In this document: in pieces, positions 1 through 11,278 of the stretch
How positions within the stretch are numbered: the first letter of the stretch is position 1
Layout: each line of letters starts with the position of its first letter
Assembly: GCA_018105865.1 (NCBI GenBank)
Contig: CM030845.1
Coordinates: 13,793,390 to 13,857,389, forward strand
Source: Metaphire vulgaris
Lineage: Eukaryota > Annelida > Clitellata > Crassiclitellata > Megascolecidae
Reading direction: 5' to 3'
DNA length: 64,000 nucleotides
The notes under the pieces: generated by a model
Database searches by the model: none
What the model was told of the DNA's origin: nothing
Seen by the model: the letters and a program-made list of their open reading frames with translations, nothing else
Made by a program: the position numbers and the translations under genes

Positions 1-470
1 ATTCTATCGATTTAGAAATAATTGGAAAATGGTCCACACATACCAAGTTCTCTTTCTGATCAAATGTAAATATGTCGCAAGCGATTCTTTCCCACGGTCT
101 CGACGGCGGAGGGGTAGGGATTAATGGCTCCTTCTGGACAGCGTCCCTAAATCGTTTGCGTATGTGACACCTTTCAAGTCTCTGTCGGATTCCAGAAAAT
201 TCCAGAACACATTCCTGGCCAGTAGACTAACTCCCTCGAACGCCTCAGGATGCTATTAAAACCGATTTGGCTGGAATGCAATCGCTTCAAACTCTCCGGG
301 CGGGCTAGTGCTAAAGATTTTCTCAAAATGGACATTAATGGCTTATGGTATGTTTCATAGATGACCTCACTTCGTGCGTATACGTAATAGTGGAATCTTT
401 GAAGAGCGAAGAACAAAGCTATGGCCTCTTTTTCGATCTGCGCGTCGGATTTTCGCTTCCATCAGCGCGC
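1..470 (-). pseudogene. Gypsy RNase H C-terminal part and integrase zinc-binding start
   Basis: The minus frame contains the RNase H signature YETYHKPLMSIL (HKPL being the usual DHKPL motif), followed within about 40 residues by LVYWPGM, typical of the H2C2 zinc-binding start of a retroelement integrase. The usual spacer between the two is shortened and frame-shifted. The rest of integrase would lie left of position 1. Family knowledge: RNase H removes the RNA template and integrase inserts the cDNA. Confidence 0.75.
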
Positions 471-599
471 GGCTGGCGAACTCAATTACCTTATTTTCTT
501 GTAAAATAGCAGCTTCTAATCCACTCAGAGCTATCAGCTTGAATTAGAATTTCCTTTGAACTGCCAAAATAGCTTAAAACAGGCGCTGAGTTTAAAATA

Positions 600-1680
600 T
601 CTTTCAGCTGTGCTAACGAGTGGTTTGAGGTTGATCCCACCGGAATTCGTTGTCTAACTTCAATAACTCTAGAAGCACATATGTCACATCGCTGAAACGA
701 GAACATAAACGGGATAAGCAATTCGCCATTCCGAGAAGTCGCTGAACAGCTTGCTTATCTGAAGATTGTGCGAAGTTCTCGATTTCTTCAATCTTGGATG
801 CAGACGGCTTCAGATCCGTCTTTGGTGGAGTCGTATCCCAGAAACGCAATGCCTTCACGTTGTAATTTCGTTTTGTCTTTGTTTAACTTCACACTCTTCT
901 CCCTGCAGCGAAGAAAAAGTGAAATGAGATTCGCGTCGTGGTCCTGCATGGCTTCAGCATGAGAATCTCTACTTCCTGTTATCAGGATATCGTCAGCGAT
1001 GCAAAATACTTCATTCAGTCCCAAAAGCGCAGCCAGAATTCTTGATTGAAAGTTTTCTGACGATACACATAGTCAAAAGGGCAAGCGTTTATGGCGATAA
1101 CGTCCATATGGAGAGTCGAAGGTACAAAGAAAACTCGATTCCTCGTCTAGAGTTCGAGTCCTCGTCCATATTAAACACATTCTGGCAGTCGACGGTGCGG
1201 AAAACCTTAACTCCAGAAACTTTATGCAGAATGTCATCCAGTTTTGGTAGACCAATTTTACTGCAAATCATCGCAGGATTTAGGGTCCTTGTCGGATCAA
1301 GACACAGTTACAAATGCCCATTGTTCTTTATAGTGACGACAAGTGCAGACACCCATGGAGTAGGTTCCGTTACAGGTGTTATTATTTCTTGGCGCACTTT
1401 TTCTGTAGTTCTTTCTCAACTCTGTCTAGTACTGCGAGGGCAGTTCGTCGAAGAGGTAGCTGGACAAGTGGACAGGTCGAAACGATGGATCTAAATCGAG
1501 GTGGACTGTCCCGTGGAGCAGTTCAAGCCTTGCATCAAATAAATCTCCAAAACGGGCGAAGATATCGGCTTCCGTTACGGGTCGCTCCTTCGCGGGCGGA
1601 TCGATGGCTTCAGCAGCGCATATATTGGCTTCAACGACGCGGAGAAGATCAAACTCCTGACAAACCGACATGCTCAAGAT
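600..1680 (-). pseudogene. Gypsy reverse transcriptase remnant
   Basis: Frame-shifted minus-strand segments carry RT landmarks in order: CSKIGLPKLDDILHKVSG near 1255, LPFGLC near 1070, and FCIADDILITG near 1000 with the catalytic DD. The connection region AVQRLLGMANCLSR lies near 750, and the start of RNase H (VLSYFGSSKEILIQADSS) near 570. At least three frame changes separate these blocks, so no intact polymerase remains. The ADDILI form, in place of the more usual VDDILV, is seen in many invertebrate Gypsy lineages. Confidence 0.8.
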
Positions 1681-1699
1681 CGGACTCTCGTGCGCAGTG

Positions 1700-1911
1700 A
1701 CCTAGATCTCTACAGTCAGCTGTTGTCTCGCGTCGATCATTCCTGCAGTCGACAACTGCTGATTGTTGAACATTTTCAGCACAGATTTTGCTGGACGCAG
1801 CGCAGGCCTATCTGGAAGATTGTCATAGATTGCTTTCGAAATGGCAGTGATTGTTCTACAATCGAGCATAAATCGGACGCTCATTCTGTTTACTAGGAGG
1901 TGTGTAAGCAC
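1700..1911 (-). pseudogene. Gypsy aspartic protease remnant
   Basis: A short minus frame between gag and RT contains RFMLDCRTITAIS, which lines up with the D[ST]GA-type active site of retroelement proteases (here DC). It is followed by a region rich in hydrophobic and charged residues. The position between the zinc knuckle and RT supports the call more than the sequence does. The active-site triplet looks altered, so a functional protease is unlikely. Confidence 0.55.
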
Positions 1912-1934
1912 TCTGCCTCCCGCATCAGTCGAGT

Positions 1935-2809
1935 TTAGGACGAGTACAGATTATAAATCTTCAGAGAGTTGTCGTATACTACTTTGCGAAGTTTTTCGTT
2001 TACAGATAGCGGCGTACTGATTTCTTTCATTGCACTTTCGACAGATGGCGCCAAAAGCTGGGCAATTCGATCTGTCATTCTCATGACGACGAACACAGAA
2101 ACAACAATAATCTCATTTATCTTTATCATGGCGATTCTGGCGTTAACTCGGACGCTGGCTCTGGTTTCGGGTCTCGAGGCGTCGATTTTCGGACAATGAC
2201 GATTCTGTTGTCGGCGAGGTGAGGACTCCCGACGTTCAACGTTAACTTCATCAGGTGATGTGATTGCTCTGAATTGGCGCGAGGTCTCTTCCTGCGCTCG
2301 ACATACATCTATGGCCCTTTGGAGGACAAGGTCACACGTCCCAAGAAGTTTCTTTCTTGTGGCATCGTCCACAATGCCAAGGACAATTCGGTCGCGGATC
2401 ATGGAAGATTCGGAGTCGCCAAATTCGCAGGAACGAACCTCTCGGCGCGAGTCGGCTGCGAAGACATCAAACGATTCTCCGTTACATTGTTTCCTGCTAT
2501 GAAAGACGTACATTTCATAGACCTGGTTGACGTTAACCAACGCAACGACGTTCGAACGCCGTCAGCAGCTCTGTCGTGCTCTTCCGCTGATCGTCTGTGA
2601 GGTTCATGAACTCGTACACGCAGTACATCTCTGTCCCAATGCAGGCGAGAAGGATTTTGGCCTGGCAATCAATCCGGCTCCTCTTTGTCCACCTTTGCTA
2701 CCTTCACATAATTAATCCATTGTTCTTGGAAACGCTTCCAATCAGTTGCATTATTCGATGCGTCAAGATTTAGCTTCGCCGGAAGCAGAATATTTGTAGC
2801 TGCAGCCAT
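1935..2809 (-). pseudogene. Gypsy gag with zinc knuckle, frameshifted
   Basis: The probable start is the ATG at 2807-2809 (MAAATNILLPAKLNL). The first 45 residues, with WKRFQEQWINYVKVA, are followed by a frameshift near 2665. The capsid-like part then continues through EMYCVYEFMNL and VYEMYVFHSRKQ to DRIVLGIVDDATRKKLL. Near 2030-2110 an alternative frame reads CPAFGAICRKC, half of a typical CCHC knuckle with upstream CRRHE, so a second shift lies between. The order gag-protease-RT fits a Gypsy element. Decayed, not expressed as one protein. Confidence 0.75.
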
Positions 2810-2849
2810 TCTAATGTTCGTACTTTAATCTAATGCAACTTATAAGGTT

Positions 2850-2866
2850 CACTTAATCTGACACCA
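2850..2866 (-). other. Candidate primer-binding site
   Basis: Read on the minus strand, TGGTGTCAGATTAAGTG directly follows the presumed LTR end (…GCCACA). TGGTGTCAGA is complementary to a tRNA 3' end of the form TCTGACACCA, as in some leucine tRNAs. Position and sequence fit a minus-strand primer site. Confidence 0.55.
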
Positions 2867-3175
2867 TGTGGCGTCCTCACTGACGGTACTTATAATGATT
2901 TCTTGCAGAGTCTTAACACTGACTTAACACTGACTTAGCACAGAGTCTTAGCACTGACTGCGCGTAATATCTTCAACGTCTAAGCAGCAAGTGTCTAGCC
3001 TATGTTCTACTCTACAGCATCGCTATTCGAACTCAGCTATTTAATAATGGGGAGTGGCCTCTAGATGCTCATCAAGTGTTCTACACGCCATGTAGGATGA
3101 GCTAATAATGAAATTGATAAGAAAACGTCACTGTACGTCACTATTGTATGAAGGCTGACTGTCAGCCTTCATACA
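2867..3175 (-). repeat. Candidate 5' LTR of the Gypsy element
   Basis: The segment lies directly outside the primer-binding site and, on the minus strand, runs TGTATGAAGG … GCCACA, so it starts TG and ends CA. It contains short direct repeats of CTTAACACTGA/CTTAGCACTGA near 2905-2965. The boundary at 3175 is inferred from the TG…CA rule and a palindrome. The second LTR is not in the window. Confidence 0.5.
3145..3175. repeat. Perfect 15 bp inverted repeat with one-base centre
   Basis: TGTATGAAGGCTGAC, then T, then GTCAGCCTTCATACA. The arms are perfectly complementary. It coincides with the outer end of the presumed LTR. Confidence 0.9.
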
Positions 3176-3234
3176 ACTCAAAAAGATTCTCACAAATAAA
3201 CATATTTCAACAACAACACGGCTAAATTCTTCAC

Positions 3235-3590
3235 AGGTTTGGGCGGTTCTGATGTACGGCTCGAAACATGGACGTTGACAAAAACATCAGAAAGGAAACT
3301 GCTCAGAAGGATGCAAAAATTTCATGGACAGAAAGAATAACCAATGAGGAAGTACTAAAACTTTTGCCAAGAAAATTGCTAAAAACCATAAGAAAGCAGA
3401 GAATTCTTTGGACATCTAATAAGAAAAGACGGATTGGAAAATCTAGCCATAACAGAAAAAATAAGGGGAAAAGAAAGAGGAAGACAAAGAATAAAGTTTA
3501 CGGACAGCCTAAGAGAAGCGACAAGAACTACAGACAACATCAACTGATAAGCCAGAAACAGAGAAGAGTCCAAATACATGGCACATGAAG
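3235..3590 (+). pseudogene. 3' end of RTE-like LINE reverse transcriptase
   Basis: The frames read VWAVLMYGSETWTLTK, then RRMQKFHGQKE, then ITNEEVLK and IRKQRILW, ending with GLENLAITEKIRGK and GKERGRQRIKFTDSLREA. This is the C-terminal signature of the endonuclease-RT LINE type often annotated as craniofacial-development-protein-2-like. Frame changes and stops are present. It ends near 3590 with CATGGCACATGAAGAAG, the same end seen antisense at 50.18 kb. Confidence 0.8.
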
Positions 3591-3639
3591 AAGAAGACGT
3601 CACTATTGCAGGTCCAAAATGCTGAAAATTGTATTCCTG

Positions 3640-3715
3640 TCTCGCTTCTTCTTCTCCTTCTCCTCTTCTTCTTCTTCTTCATCTTCTTCATCATCTTCTT
3701 CTTCGTTACCTTCTT
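3640..3715. repeat. (CTT)n-rich microsatellite
   Basis: Pyrimidine-rich run of CTT/CTC/ATC triplets. It adjoins the end of the minus-strand LINE fragment to the right and is probably its simple-repeat tail. Confidence 0.8.
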
Positions 3716-3719
3716 CATT

Positions 3720-4590
3720 CACGAACTGAAGTTAAAGTGACAACATGAATTTCCGTCCACCAGCAACGTCTGTTCCGTGTTTTCCTGACTGCTGCTGACC
3801 TACAATCCAGTCCATTCCTTCACATCACCGCCCTCTTTACCTTGTTCCGGGGTATCATTCCTTCCTGCAGTGTCCTTTCCAGGATAGACCTAGCTTCGCC
3901 GTACCTCTATACGTGCCAAAATATTTCAGCTTCTTGTTTTTGCACGTGTTGATAGACCTTCGTTCTGGGTTTGACATTTGCAAAATCTTTCTCGCTGGGT
4001 TTCCTATCTCTCCAGCTTACTCTTTACAGGATATGGAGTGACTACATTTCGAAAGCCTCCATTACTTCCCATTATTTTTCTTCAATGTCCAGTTTTAGTA
4101 TCCGTATAATGCTGTAGGCCTACTCCATGCCACCCTTTCCATTATTATTTTCTTTATTCTGATGCTGATATTGTTATAATTCATGTTTCTCATTTTTCTG
4201 ATGGCAACTCTTCCTTTGTCAGTCTAGAATTTATTCAGTCTTATAGGTAGCCGTTTTCCGAGATGATGGGCTGATGGCCCGAGGTATTTAAATTTTTGAC
4301 CTGTTCCAAATCAACCCTCATGAAATTTTCCCATTTATCGCGCATTACAATTGATTTATTTGCATTTATTTGAGACTTATACTCTGTACTATCTTGTTCT
4401 ACCCTGCTCAACAGGTCCTGTAGTTGCGGTGGGCGCGATGCCAATAAAACCATATCATCCGCATACCTTAGGAAGGCTTAGGTTATTGATGCCTAGTCCT
4501 CCTATTCTGATCGCCCTCGCATCTCCTCCATAATCCCTCGCATCATCATCTCTGTAAATATATTGAACAGGCGGGTTACTGCATACAGAG
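3720..4590 (-). pseudogene. RTE-like LINE RT, C-terminal half, decayed
   Basis: On the minus strand the segment reads LFNIFTEMMMR and MEEMRGRSE, then the catalytic block LRYADDMVLLA at about 4445-4475. DLLSRVEQDSTEYKSQIN and KNLNTSG follow. Toward 3850 weaker blocks such as FWHVYRYGEARS appear. The YADD box confirms reverse transcriptase. The region from 4240 down to 3740 is heavily mutated. It is truncated upstream of the palm domain at about 4590. Confidence 0.75.
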
Positions 4591-4737
4591 TTGTTCATGG
4601 GTCGGTTCTCTCAACCCAAACCGAATCCAACCTACCAACTTCCCAACCCAACCCAAATGAAATTCCTGTCTGCTGGCCCATCCATCCCGCCCCGACAAAA
4701 TCGTGAAAGTACACTCTCACTTTTTAAAATATACATA
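4591..4737. other. No gene; AACCC-rich stretch
   Basis: Short AACCCAA/ACCGAA iterations near 4607-4665, otherwise no recognisable feature. Confidence 0.5.
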
Positions 4738-5600
4738 TGTCGCTAGGTGGCGCCGTTACGGCTTCCCGCGCGTGATGTCCGCGCATGCGATTCGTTGTTG
4801 TTTTTCGGCAATTCTCCGGCGTTTTGCGCCTGAATTCACGTTCCGGTGCAAGGATTAGAGATTCGTCCGTCGGTTTTCCGAAGAGTTTCTAACAGTTCTC
4901 GCCTTTTTCCTGTCGTTCTGAACGTTCCAGTCGGTCGTCGCCGTTCGCCGTGTCGTTCGTCAATGGCGGCCATTCATGCAGCGCTATGCTGCTACTTGGC
5001 GTGGATGCGACTGACTGCTGTTCTGACGCTGCTTTCATCTTCGCGAGAACTGCGTGCCGCTCGCTGGGTTTCTGAGGAGGATCTCGTCGTCCTGTACTTT
5101 CTTCACGTCGTTCTGGAGTTTATAGTCAATCGTTCCCCCGTTGAGAATCTGCCAAGGTCATCCGTTTAATCGGTTGCTGCATGAAAGTCAACGGAGCGGC
5201 GACTGACTGCTACTCTGGACATCGCGAATCTCCATCTTCGTCAGTCTTGTCGACTTCGGGAACGAACTATTCTCTCGGGAGACCGCTTCTTAGGATTACA
5301 CTGGCCGATGCTACGCACGGAGAATTCTTACTTTCAACTTGCGGATTCTCAACACCTACTCCCGTTACTCGTTGGCGTGTCAATGTTGCTGAACTATTTC
5401 TAGGAGGGACCGCTTCTTAAGGACTCAATACCGGATTTCTTTACGGCGGTGAAGTTCTTGTTACCATCTAAGTGGACTTTTAACATCGTCCCCTTCTTAC
5501 CTTCATTGACATGTCAGCGTTGTCAAAGCGCTTTTGACTTTGGTATTTTCACTATGCTACAGCGCTATATAAATTGTCCAATTAATAATAATAATATATT
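4738..5600 (+). mobile_element. LINE-derived non-autonomous element (5' UTR joined to 3' tail), copy 1
   Basis: It begins GTCGCTAGGTGGCGCC, like the start of the deleted LINE at 12830, and is GC-rich without a long conserved frame. From about 5200 to 5585 it matches 60810-61190 block by block: AACTATTCTCT, ACTCCCGTTACTC/ACTCCTACTACCAACTC, ATTGACATGTCAG and TTTTGACTTTGGT. It ends with ACTATGCTACAGCGCTATAT and a short TAATAA tail, the LINE tail seen elsewhere in this window. The open frames at 4846-5420 lack homology to known domains. Confidence 0.65.
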
Positions 5601-5785
5601 CAACCCAATGTCTGACAAACACCCAACGTTCAGCTTTCTACTAACCAAAAATTTTCGACATGAACTTCAAGCACATAAAAGAAAGTGTTTATTTAAACTC
5701 ACTATTGCAAAATCCTGTGCGTGTGCGTGTGTCATTGCCATTTTCGAGTGAATACTGAAAACTGGAATACTGACAGTCAAACAAA
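5601..5785. other. No recognisable feature
   Basis: AT-rich unique sequence between two repeat ends. The short open frame across 5449-5751 runs out of the preceding repeat and shows nothing recognisable. Confidence 0.4.
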
Positions 5786-5791
5786 TTTAAG

Positions 5792-5838
<47 letters not shown>

Positions 5839-5890
5839 TATGCACTTCTATAGCACCAGTTCCAATACACAAGGTATCAATCGATGGTAC
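5786..5890 (-). repeat. LINE 3' tail with (TAA)n
   Basis: A (TAA)n run at 5790-5838 adjoins ATTATGCACTTCTATAGCAC, the antisense form of the common LINE tail (GTGCTATAGAAGTGC). It therefore marks a minus-oriented LINE end of which little else remains. Confidence 0.55.
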
Positions 5891-7280
5891 TTCAAAATCA
5901 ATCCGCAAAATATCCAGGTCATTCCAGGTAAAGTCTATGACTTGAATGTGTACATGAATTAACCATAGGCATATCACTATTGCCATGCATTTTGTGTTAT
6001 AAACAATAATTTGCATATTACAAAAATACTAGGTCCGATGTAGCGTTTTAAAGGTCATATTCGTGTTCGGCACATAAAGTTTGCATTAAAAGAAACGTCT
6101 AATTTTATTTGTTACATGACTTGTAAAAATTTGTTATCCAGTGAATTTTAGCCCTAAGTTTGCTATGCGATCTCTTGTGCCATGTCTCTTTCTGAAGTCC
6201 GCTTGCTCTAATTGCAATATTCCACATATTTATGCAGACAAATAATGTCAAAGTTTGCTTATATTAGTTTCAATGCAAAGCGAATTACTTTGTCGTACGG
6301 TATTTGCACCTACATTAATAGCAAGCCTTATGTAGTAGCATCATAACATTGACCTTTGCAATTTAAGGGCCGTCCATAACAATGCTATTTTTGAGGTTTA
6401 TCTTCCCCTTGTCACAATTTGTCACAAATCTCGAACCCCCTTAATACGCCACAAATCTTGGACCTCCCTTAAAGCCTCGTCCATAGATTACGTCCCGAAT
6501 TTTTTTCTATTTAATCAATTCGAGTTTCTTGTTCAATTTTCAGTAGCGAAATAAAGAGATATCAACTTCCGGCAATGATGACGAGTGTTATTAAAGATTT
6601 CAAAGTCCACGTTTCGAGCATAATATAATTACTATACACCAGTGATATCTTCTGTAAGAATACATCCATCAGAAGAGAAAGTACAGTAACACCGCATATT
6701 TTAGGTATGCATGTACGGAAGTGTAACGTCACAGTTATCTTTACCTACCTCCCTTGTCGCAAACTGGCACACTTTTGTTGCACCCCTCCCCTCGAACATG
6801 ACGTACTGCATGGATGGGGCCCCTTATCCAACTATCAATCTTCCATCATTTTACAAAAATTATAAATTAAAATAGTGTGTGAACATTTGAAGGCCAATAA
6901 TTCTTATATGTGTATCAAAAACACGCAACTATAGTTAATGACAATTGCTTAAGTATATTACATGCTTTCTTAGCCATATATAGACTACATATATAACCAC
7001 AATGAATACTAATACTAATAGTGTTGCAATATCATAATCTAACTCATATTTGATTCATCGATGACTAGGTCTACATTTGCATGTTTGTTTCTTTCTATGC
7101 CAGTGAATTTGTTGTAATGCAATATAAAATTTGTATAGCATCTTTTGCATTTTTCTGCGAGTGATTTAAAAGAAATATACGTTAGCATACATCAGAATGG
7201 CACGATTGCACTTGTGCATATCAGTCTTAAAAGTAGCCTGAAGTAACAGGTGTTTAAGGCTCTCGACTTTCTGGCAAACC
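5891..7280. other. Gene-free; calsyntenin 3' UTR or flank; possible MITE ends
   Basis: No coding frame. On the minus strand it lies directly downstream of the calsyntenin stop, so part is presumably 3' UTR; a possible AATAAA on that strand is near 6102. Within it, GGGCCGTCCATAACAATG near 6367, CGTCCATAGATTACGTCCCG near 6477 and GCATGGATGGGGCCCC near 6816 look like ends of a GGGCCGTCCAT-type hAT MITE. I found no matching target duplication. Confidence 0.45.
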
Positions 7281-7436
7281 TCAGAACTTCAAGGTAGAAT
7301 CATCCCATTCCAATTCTTTGTACATAGGCATCTCCTTCTCGTCATCTGATGACTCACAGACACCGTAAGTTCCGTCGCTGTCTACGTCAACACCACCCCC
7401 ACTCCCAACTGGAGTCGACGGACCATCGCCAAAATC
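7281..7436 (-). CDS. CLSTN: Calsyntenin, last coding exon (C-terminal tail)
   Basis: The exon starts after a strong acceptor (TTCTTTGCACCAG, minus strand) and encodes about 51 residues from DFGDGPSTPVG, ending ELEWDDSTLKF and TGA. Calsyntenins are type I membrane proteins of the cadherin superfamily. Their cytoplasmic tails bind kinesin light chain through two W-D motifs, the second at the extreme C terminus (LEWDDST followed by two residues). That second motif is seen here, preceded by an acidic stretch (VDVDSDGTYGV, ESSDDEKE). The acidic linker is much shorter than in vertebrate CLSTN1. The exon begins in phase 0, matching the phase-0 end of the exon at 11279. A further small exon between them cannot be excluded. 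Confidence 0.85.
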   Translation of the reverse strand, partial: DFGDGPSTPVGSGGGVDVDSDGTYGVCESSDDEKEMPMYKELEWDDSTLKF

Positions 7437-7639
7437 CTGGTGCAAAGAAACAGAACACGATACATCAAAGTATGAAATTATATCAATGACATACATGTCA
7501 CTTCACGCATCAAAACCACTCTACCTGCGAAATCTGATAATGCCACAAAATTTTCGATCCACGCAATCTTCGTCTTATGTCACTCTCCTTCGTAAAACTC
7601 TCAAAATTTGCAATCGTGCTTTTTCGTATTTTGCACCAG

Positions 7640-7716
7640 AACTTTAAAACTAAATTGTAAAGCGCTCTTGTCTTTGGCCATTTTTGCTATGCTCATTGCG
7701 CTATATAAATTATCTG

Positions 7717-7777
<61 letters not shown>

Positions 7778-7779
7778 GG
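7640..7779 (+). repeat. LINE 3' tail plus (TAA)n
   Basis: GTAAAGCGCTCTTGTCTTTGG … ATTGCGCTATATAAATTATC followed by about 50 bp of (TAA)n. The tail matches those at 5560, 14290, 16830 and 61150. Confidence 0.75.
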
Positions 7780-8560
7780 ACGACGAAGCAAAATATCTGG
7801 AATTCTTTTGGCGCGCAATACGCATAAGGCGGTCCGATCCACCGAATCGAATGCAGCCTTAATGTCCAGATAGGCTACATTCAGAGGGCGGTCGAACTCC
7901 CGGTGTAACTCAGAAAGGAGTCTTAAAGCTAGGATGGCATTTATGGTGGACCTGCCGTTGGTAAATCGAGATTATTGTGGTCTACGTGTCTTAAGGAGTA
8001 ATACTGTATCCGGTTGAGCAGAATATGGGGAAATACCTTGTCCGGTACTGACAGGAGAGTAATTGGTCGGTAATTTCCACATTCCAGTTTTGAGCCCTTC
8101 CCTTTATAAAAGGCGACAAGAACGCCTTCTTTCCACTCTGCAGGTACATGGCCGGTTCTCCAGACCTGGATAAACAGAGAGTGGAGAGCGGAGCTCACTG
8201 GGCCCAGAGTACATTTCAGTAGCTCTGGCGGAACACCATCGGGGCCGGCAGCGCGGCCATTTCTCAGTTTCTTGATGGCAGCGATAACTTCAGCGAAGAA
8301 TGGCTCATCGGTGAGAATGTCCTGGTCAGGGAGGGCAGTAGATGCTTCGTAATCAAGATCGGAGGATGATGATCCTCGAAGGAAGTTTAAAGCAGCTTGA
8401 AAATGTTCCTGCCAGCGTTGTAGAGCTTCTTCGGTGGAGCTACATGAGGAACCATCAGTCTTATTGACGTTGGGAAAGAAGTATGATGACCGATTGTCAC
8501 AGGCAAGAGTTCTGATTGACCTGTATACAGATCTCATGCATAAAGATGCGCGCACAGATC
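7780..8560 (-). pseudogene. RTE-type LINE reverse transcriptase fragment
   Basis: The minus frame has the linker QRWQEHFQAALN near 8400 and IKKLRNGRAAGPDGVPPELL. The RT blocks VPAEWKEGVLVAFYKGKGS and CGNYRPITLLSVP follow. After a frameshift near 7960 come FTNGRSTINAILALRLL and NVAYLDIKAAFDSVDR. The AFDS block is RT motif A; the part with the YADD box is lost at the (TAA)n junction at 7779. The KGKGS…NYRPITLLSVPGK style is typical of the RTE group. Confidence 0.85.
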
Positions 8561-8639
8561 GTATTTATGGGCTATATTTAATAAGTCAGCCACATGTATT
8601 GGTGGGTGCTTTTAAGGTTTAACCTATAAACCACATCCA

Positions 8640-9035
8640 CAGTCATTATAGTCATAGTAAGTAACATTTAAATGCCATTGGATTACGAGACCGGCCGGCA
8701 GCGGTGGTAGCCACATAAAAATCAAGTGCCGATCCAAGAGCTGAAAGGTTTTCCACACAAATTTCGGAGAACGAAAAAACACTCGGTTCCAGGTCATTTG
8801 CAGTGTCAGGGCCAAAGACATGGAACGATCTACCGATAATTGTGAAATCATTCTGTTGTCTAACATCCTTTAGGCAAAATCTAAAGACTTATTTGTTTAG
8901 AAAATCTTATTCTCTTCTGTCTTAAATTGTTTTCCATTCATTTTTTATGATTGTTCTGTTATTTATTTTATTGGACTCTGTAATGTGCCCTTGCTCCTGG
9001 CATTTTGGTAAAATGGCGCACAAGAAATTCTCAGT

Positions 9036-9126
<91 letters not shown>
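8640..9126 (+). pseudogene. L2/CR1-group LINE C terminus, tail and (TAA)n
   Basis: The plus frame near 8755-8925 reads SFAVSGPKTWNDLPIIV and TSFRQNLKTYLFRKSYS, the usual end of L2/CR1-group polyproteins (…GPRLWNSLP…F…LKT(H/Y)LF). It continues with a GTGCCCTTGCTCCTGGCATT tail and about 85 bp of (TAA)n from 9040. It is 5'-truncated; only the last 80 or so codons remain. Confidence 0.75.
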
Positions 9127-9127
<1 letters not shown>

Positions 9128-9129
9128 TG

Positions 9130-9714
9130 ACTGTGCATTCCATATAGCTGTCCTTGCGGATCTCTAGTTGAACGAGACGGCCACCATGGTCTCTCCTGTC
9201 GACTAGCACCTGGACGATTCGTCCGACACGCCGCTCTTAACGATATTTTATGTCAGTCTCTGATAAAGGCCGGTTTTCCATCGTCAACGGAACCATCTGG
9301 CCTGTCGAGATCCGATGGAAAACGATCGGATGGCTGCACTCTCATCCCATGGAGGACAGGCAGACGCGTCATTTGGGACGTTACAGTTGCAGACACATTC
9401 GCTGCTTCCTACTGTCATCAGACAGCATTATCCGCAGGTGCTGCAGCTGAACGTGCAGCCGAGAGGAAAAGGGACAAATACCATCAATTGTCTTCCTCAT
9501 ATCACTTTGTTCCTATGGCTTGGGAGACAATATGGTTCCAATCAACGAATAAGGTCTTCACTTCTTAAAGGAAATCGGCAGTATCCTAACACGACAATTT
9601 GGAGATGAAAGAGAGATCCTTTCTCCTTCAACGAATATCCGTGACACTCCAGAGATTTAACGCTGTCGCCTTCCGTAGAACTTTCACATAATAATAATCG
9701 ATTTTGAGAACTTC

Positions 9715-9772
<58 letters not shown>

Positions 9773-9775
9773 GCT
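9130..9775 (+). pseudogene. LINE C terminus (Cys/His-rich type), copy 1
   Basis: The frames read SCPCGSLVERDGHHGLSCR, RHAALN, GLSRSDGKRSDG, AAERKRDKYHQLSSSYHFV, AWETIWF and LQRFNAVAFRRTFT. The CxCG…HGLSCR block with GLSR(S/T)DGKRPDG is the C terminus of a non-LTR polyprotein type common in marine invertebrates; I do not assign the clade. A copy in the opposite orientation lies at 21161-22230. It ends GAACTTTCACATAATAATAAT, followed by (TAA)n at 9715-9771. Confidence 0.75.
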
Positions 9776-9959
9776 GTTGGACGAGATCGTGGCCCACCCA
9801 GACAACTGAGATCTGTGGTCCCAACTTTTACACTTCGGCGCCTGCATCCTCTCCGTCGCCTGCATCCTCCCCGTGCCAAGGATAGGAGGTAAACGACAGA
9901 ATGTGTCGACTCGCATTAAGAAGAATGTTGCCTTATTCTCCGAAGCTTTGTCTTTTAAT

Positions 9960-10480
9960 GGTGTCATGTCTATTACGGTAATTTACAGAGAAAACCTGTC
10001 CAGAAGACATGTTGAATAGGACTACGCGTCCGCCTTGGGCATGCGGCCCTGTTGTAGTGTTTTTCCAACCAAACCGGATCGTCCTGTCAGCAGGACGGCA
10101 GACTGTCTTCTGGCCCTTGATCCCAGACGGTAGGAACGAGATTCTCACCGTATTCGATCGCTCTAGATGCAAGCTAAAGCCCACACGATCGAACTGCAAT
10201 GGCTTTACTGAGCCCATATATAAGACTCTAGGTCCTTGCATCAAAAAGGTTTGCTAAAATGCATTCGAATAATTGCTTAAAACTTTGAAACGGAAAGCGC
10301 CATCTACTGAAACTTGAGAGGTAAGTACTCTGGAATTACTGCAATATATCAGTGCAAGAATTACTGCTAATAATCAGCTAAATCGATAATTAAAAATATC
10401 GAACACTTTGAAACACTCAATTCCATAGGAAAATACCACGACGCCACCTGTCGACTAATGGTGCAACGTCGCTATATCAA
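9960..10480 (+). repeat. Dispersed repeat (copies near 29.1 and 32.0 kb)
   Basis: Blocks GACTCTAGGTCCTTGCATC, GAATAATTGC, ACTTGAGAGGTAAGTA and ATAATTAAAAATATCGAACA recur in modified form at 29050-29240, and the last block plus AAATACCACGACGCCACC near 32000-32075. No long frame. It could be part of an LTR or a transposon end; the class is unresolved. Confidence 0.5.
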
Positions 10481-10599
10481 AATCAATATAATTAATCATG
10501 AAGGCTTAAAACAAGCATTTAGATAGGTAAGGCTGAAATTCCTCCACAATTAGAAGACGTGTAGCAATAGCAAATGAAGCTTTTTATAAGAGAAAGGAG
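10481..10599. other. No recognisable feature
   Basis: Short unique spacer inside the calsyntenin intron. Confidence 0.4.
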
Positions 10600-11200
<601 letters not shown>

Positions 11201-11278
11201 TCTATTTGTTTATTCATGAATGTAGTCCAAGTGCTTATACAATATACATACTGTAATTTAAGAATTATTTTGACCTAC

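Larger units (their letters stand above)
1..3175 (-). mobile_element. Ty3/Gypsy-type LTR retrotransposon, decayed, cut by window edge
   Basis: Reading the minus strand from high to low coordinates gives a candidate LTR, a primer-binding site, gag with a zinc knuckle, a protease remnant, reverse transcriptase, RNase H and the start of integrase. This order (integrase after RNase H) is that of Ty3/Gypsy elements. The frames carry several shifts and stops, so this copy is dead. The 3' part of integrase and the second LTR lie beyond the left edge, so no target duplication can be checked. The element abuts a LINE fragment at about 3235. Confidence 0.85.

Noticed and set aside
4607..4665. Telomere-like AACCC repeats
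   Set aside because: The units vary (AACCCAA, AACCGAA, AACCTAC) and the stretch is only about 60 bp, so it is simple sequence and not an interstitial telomeric array.
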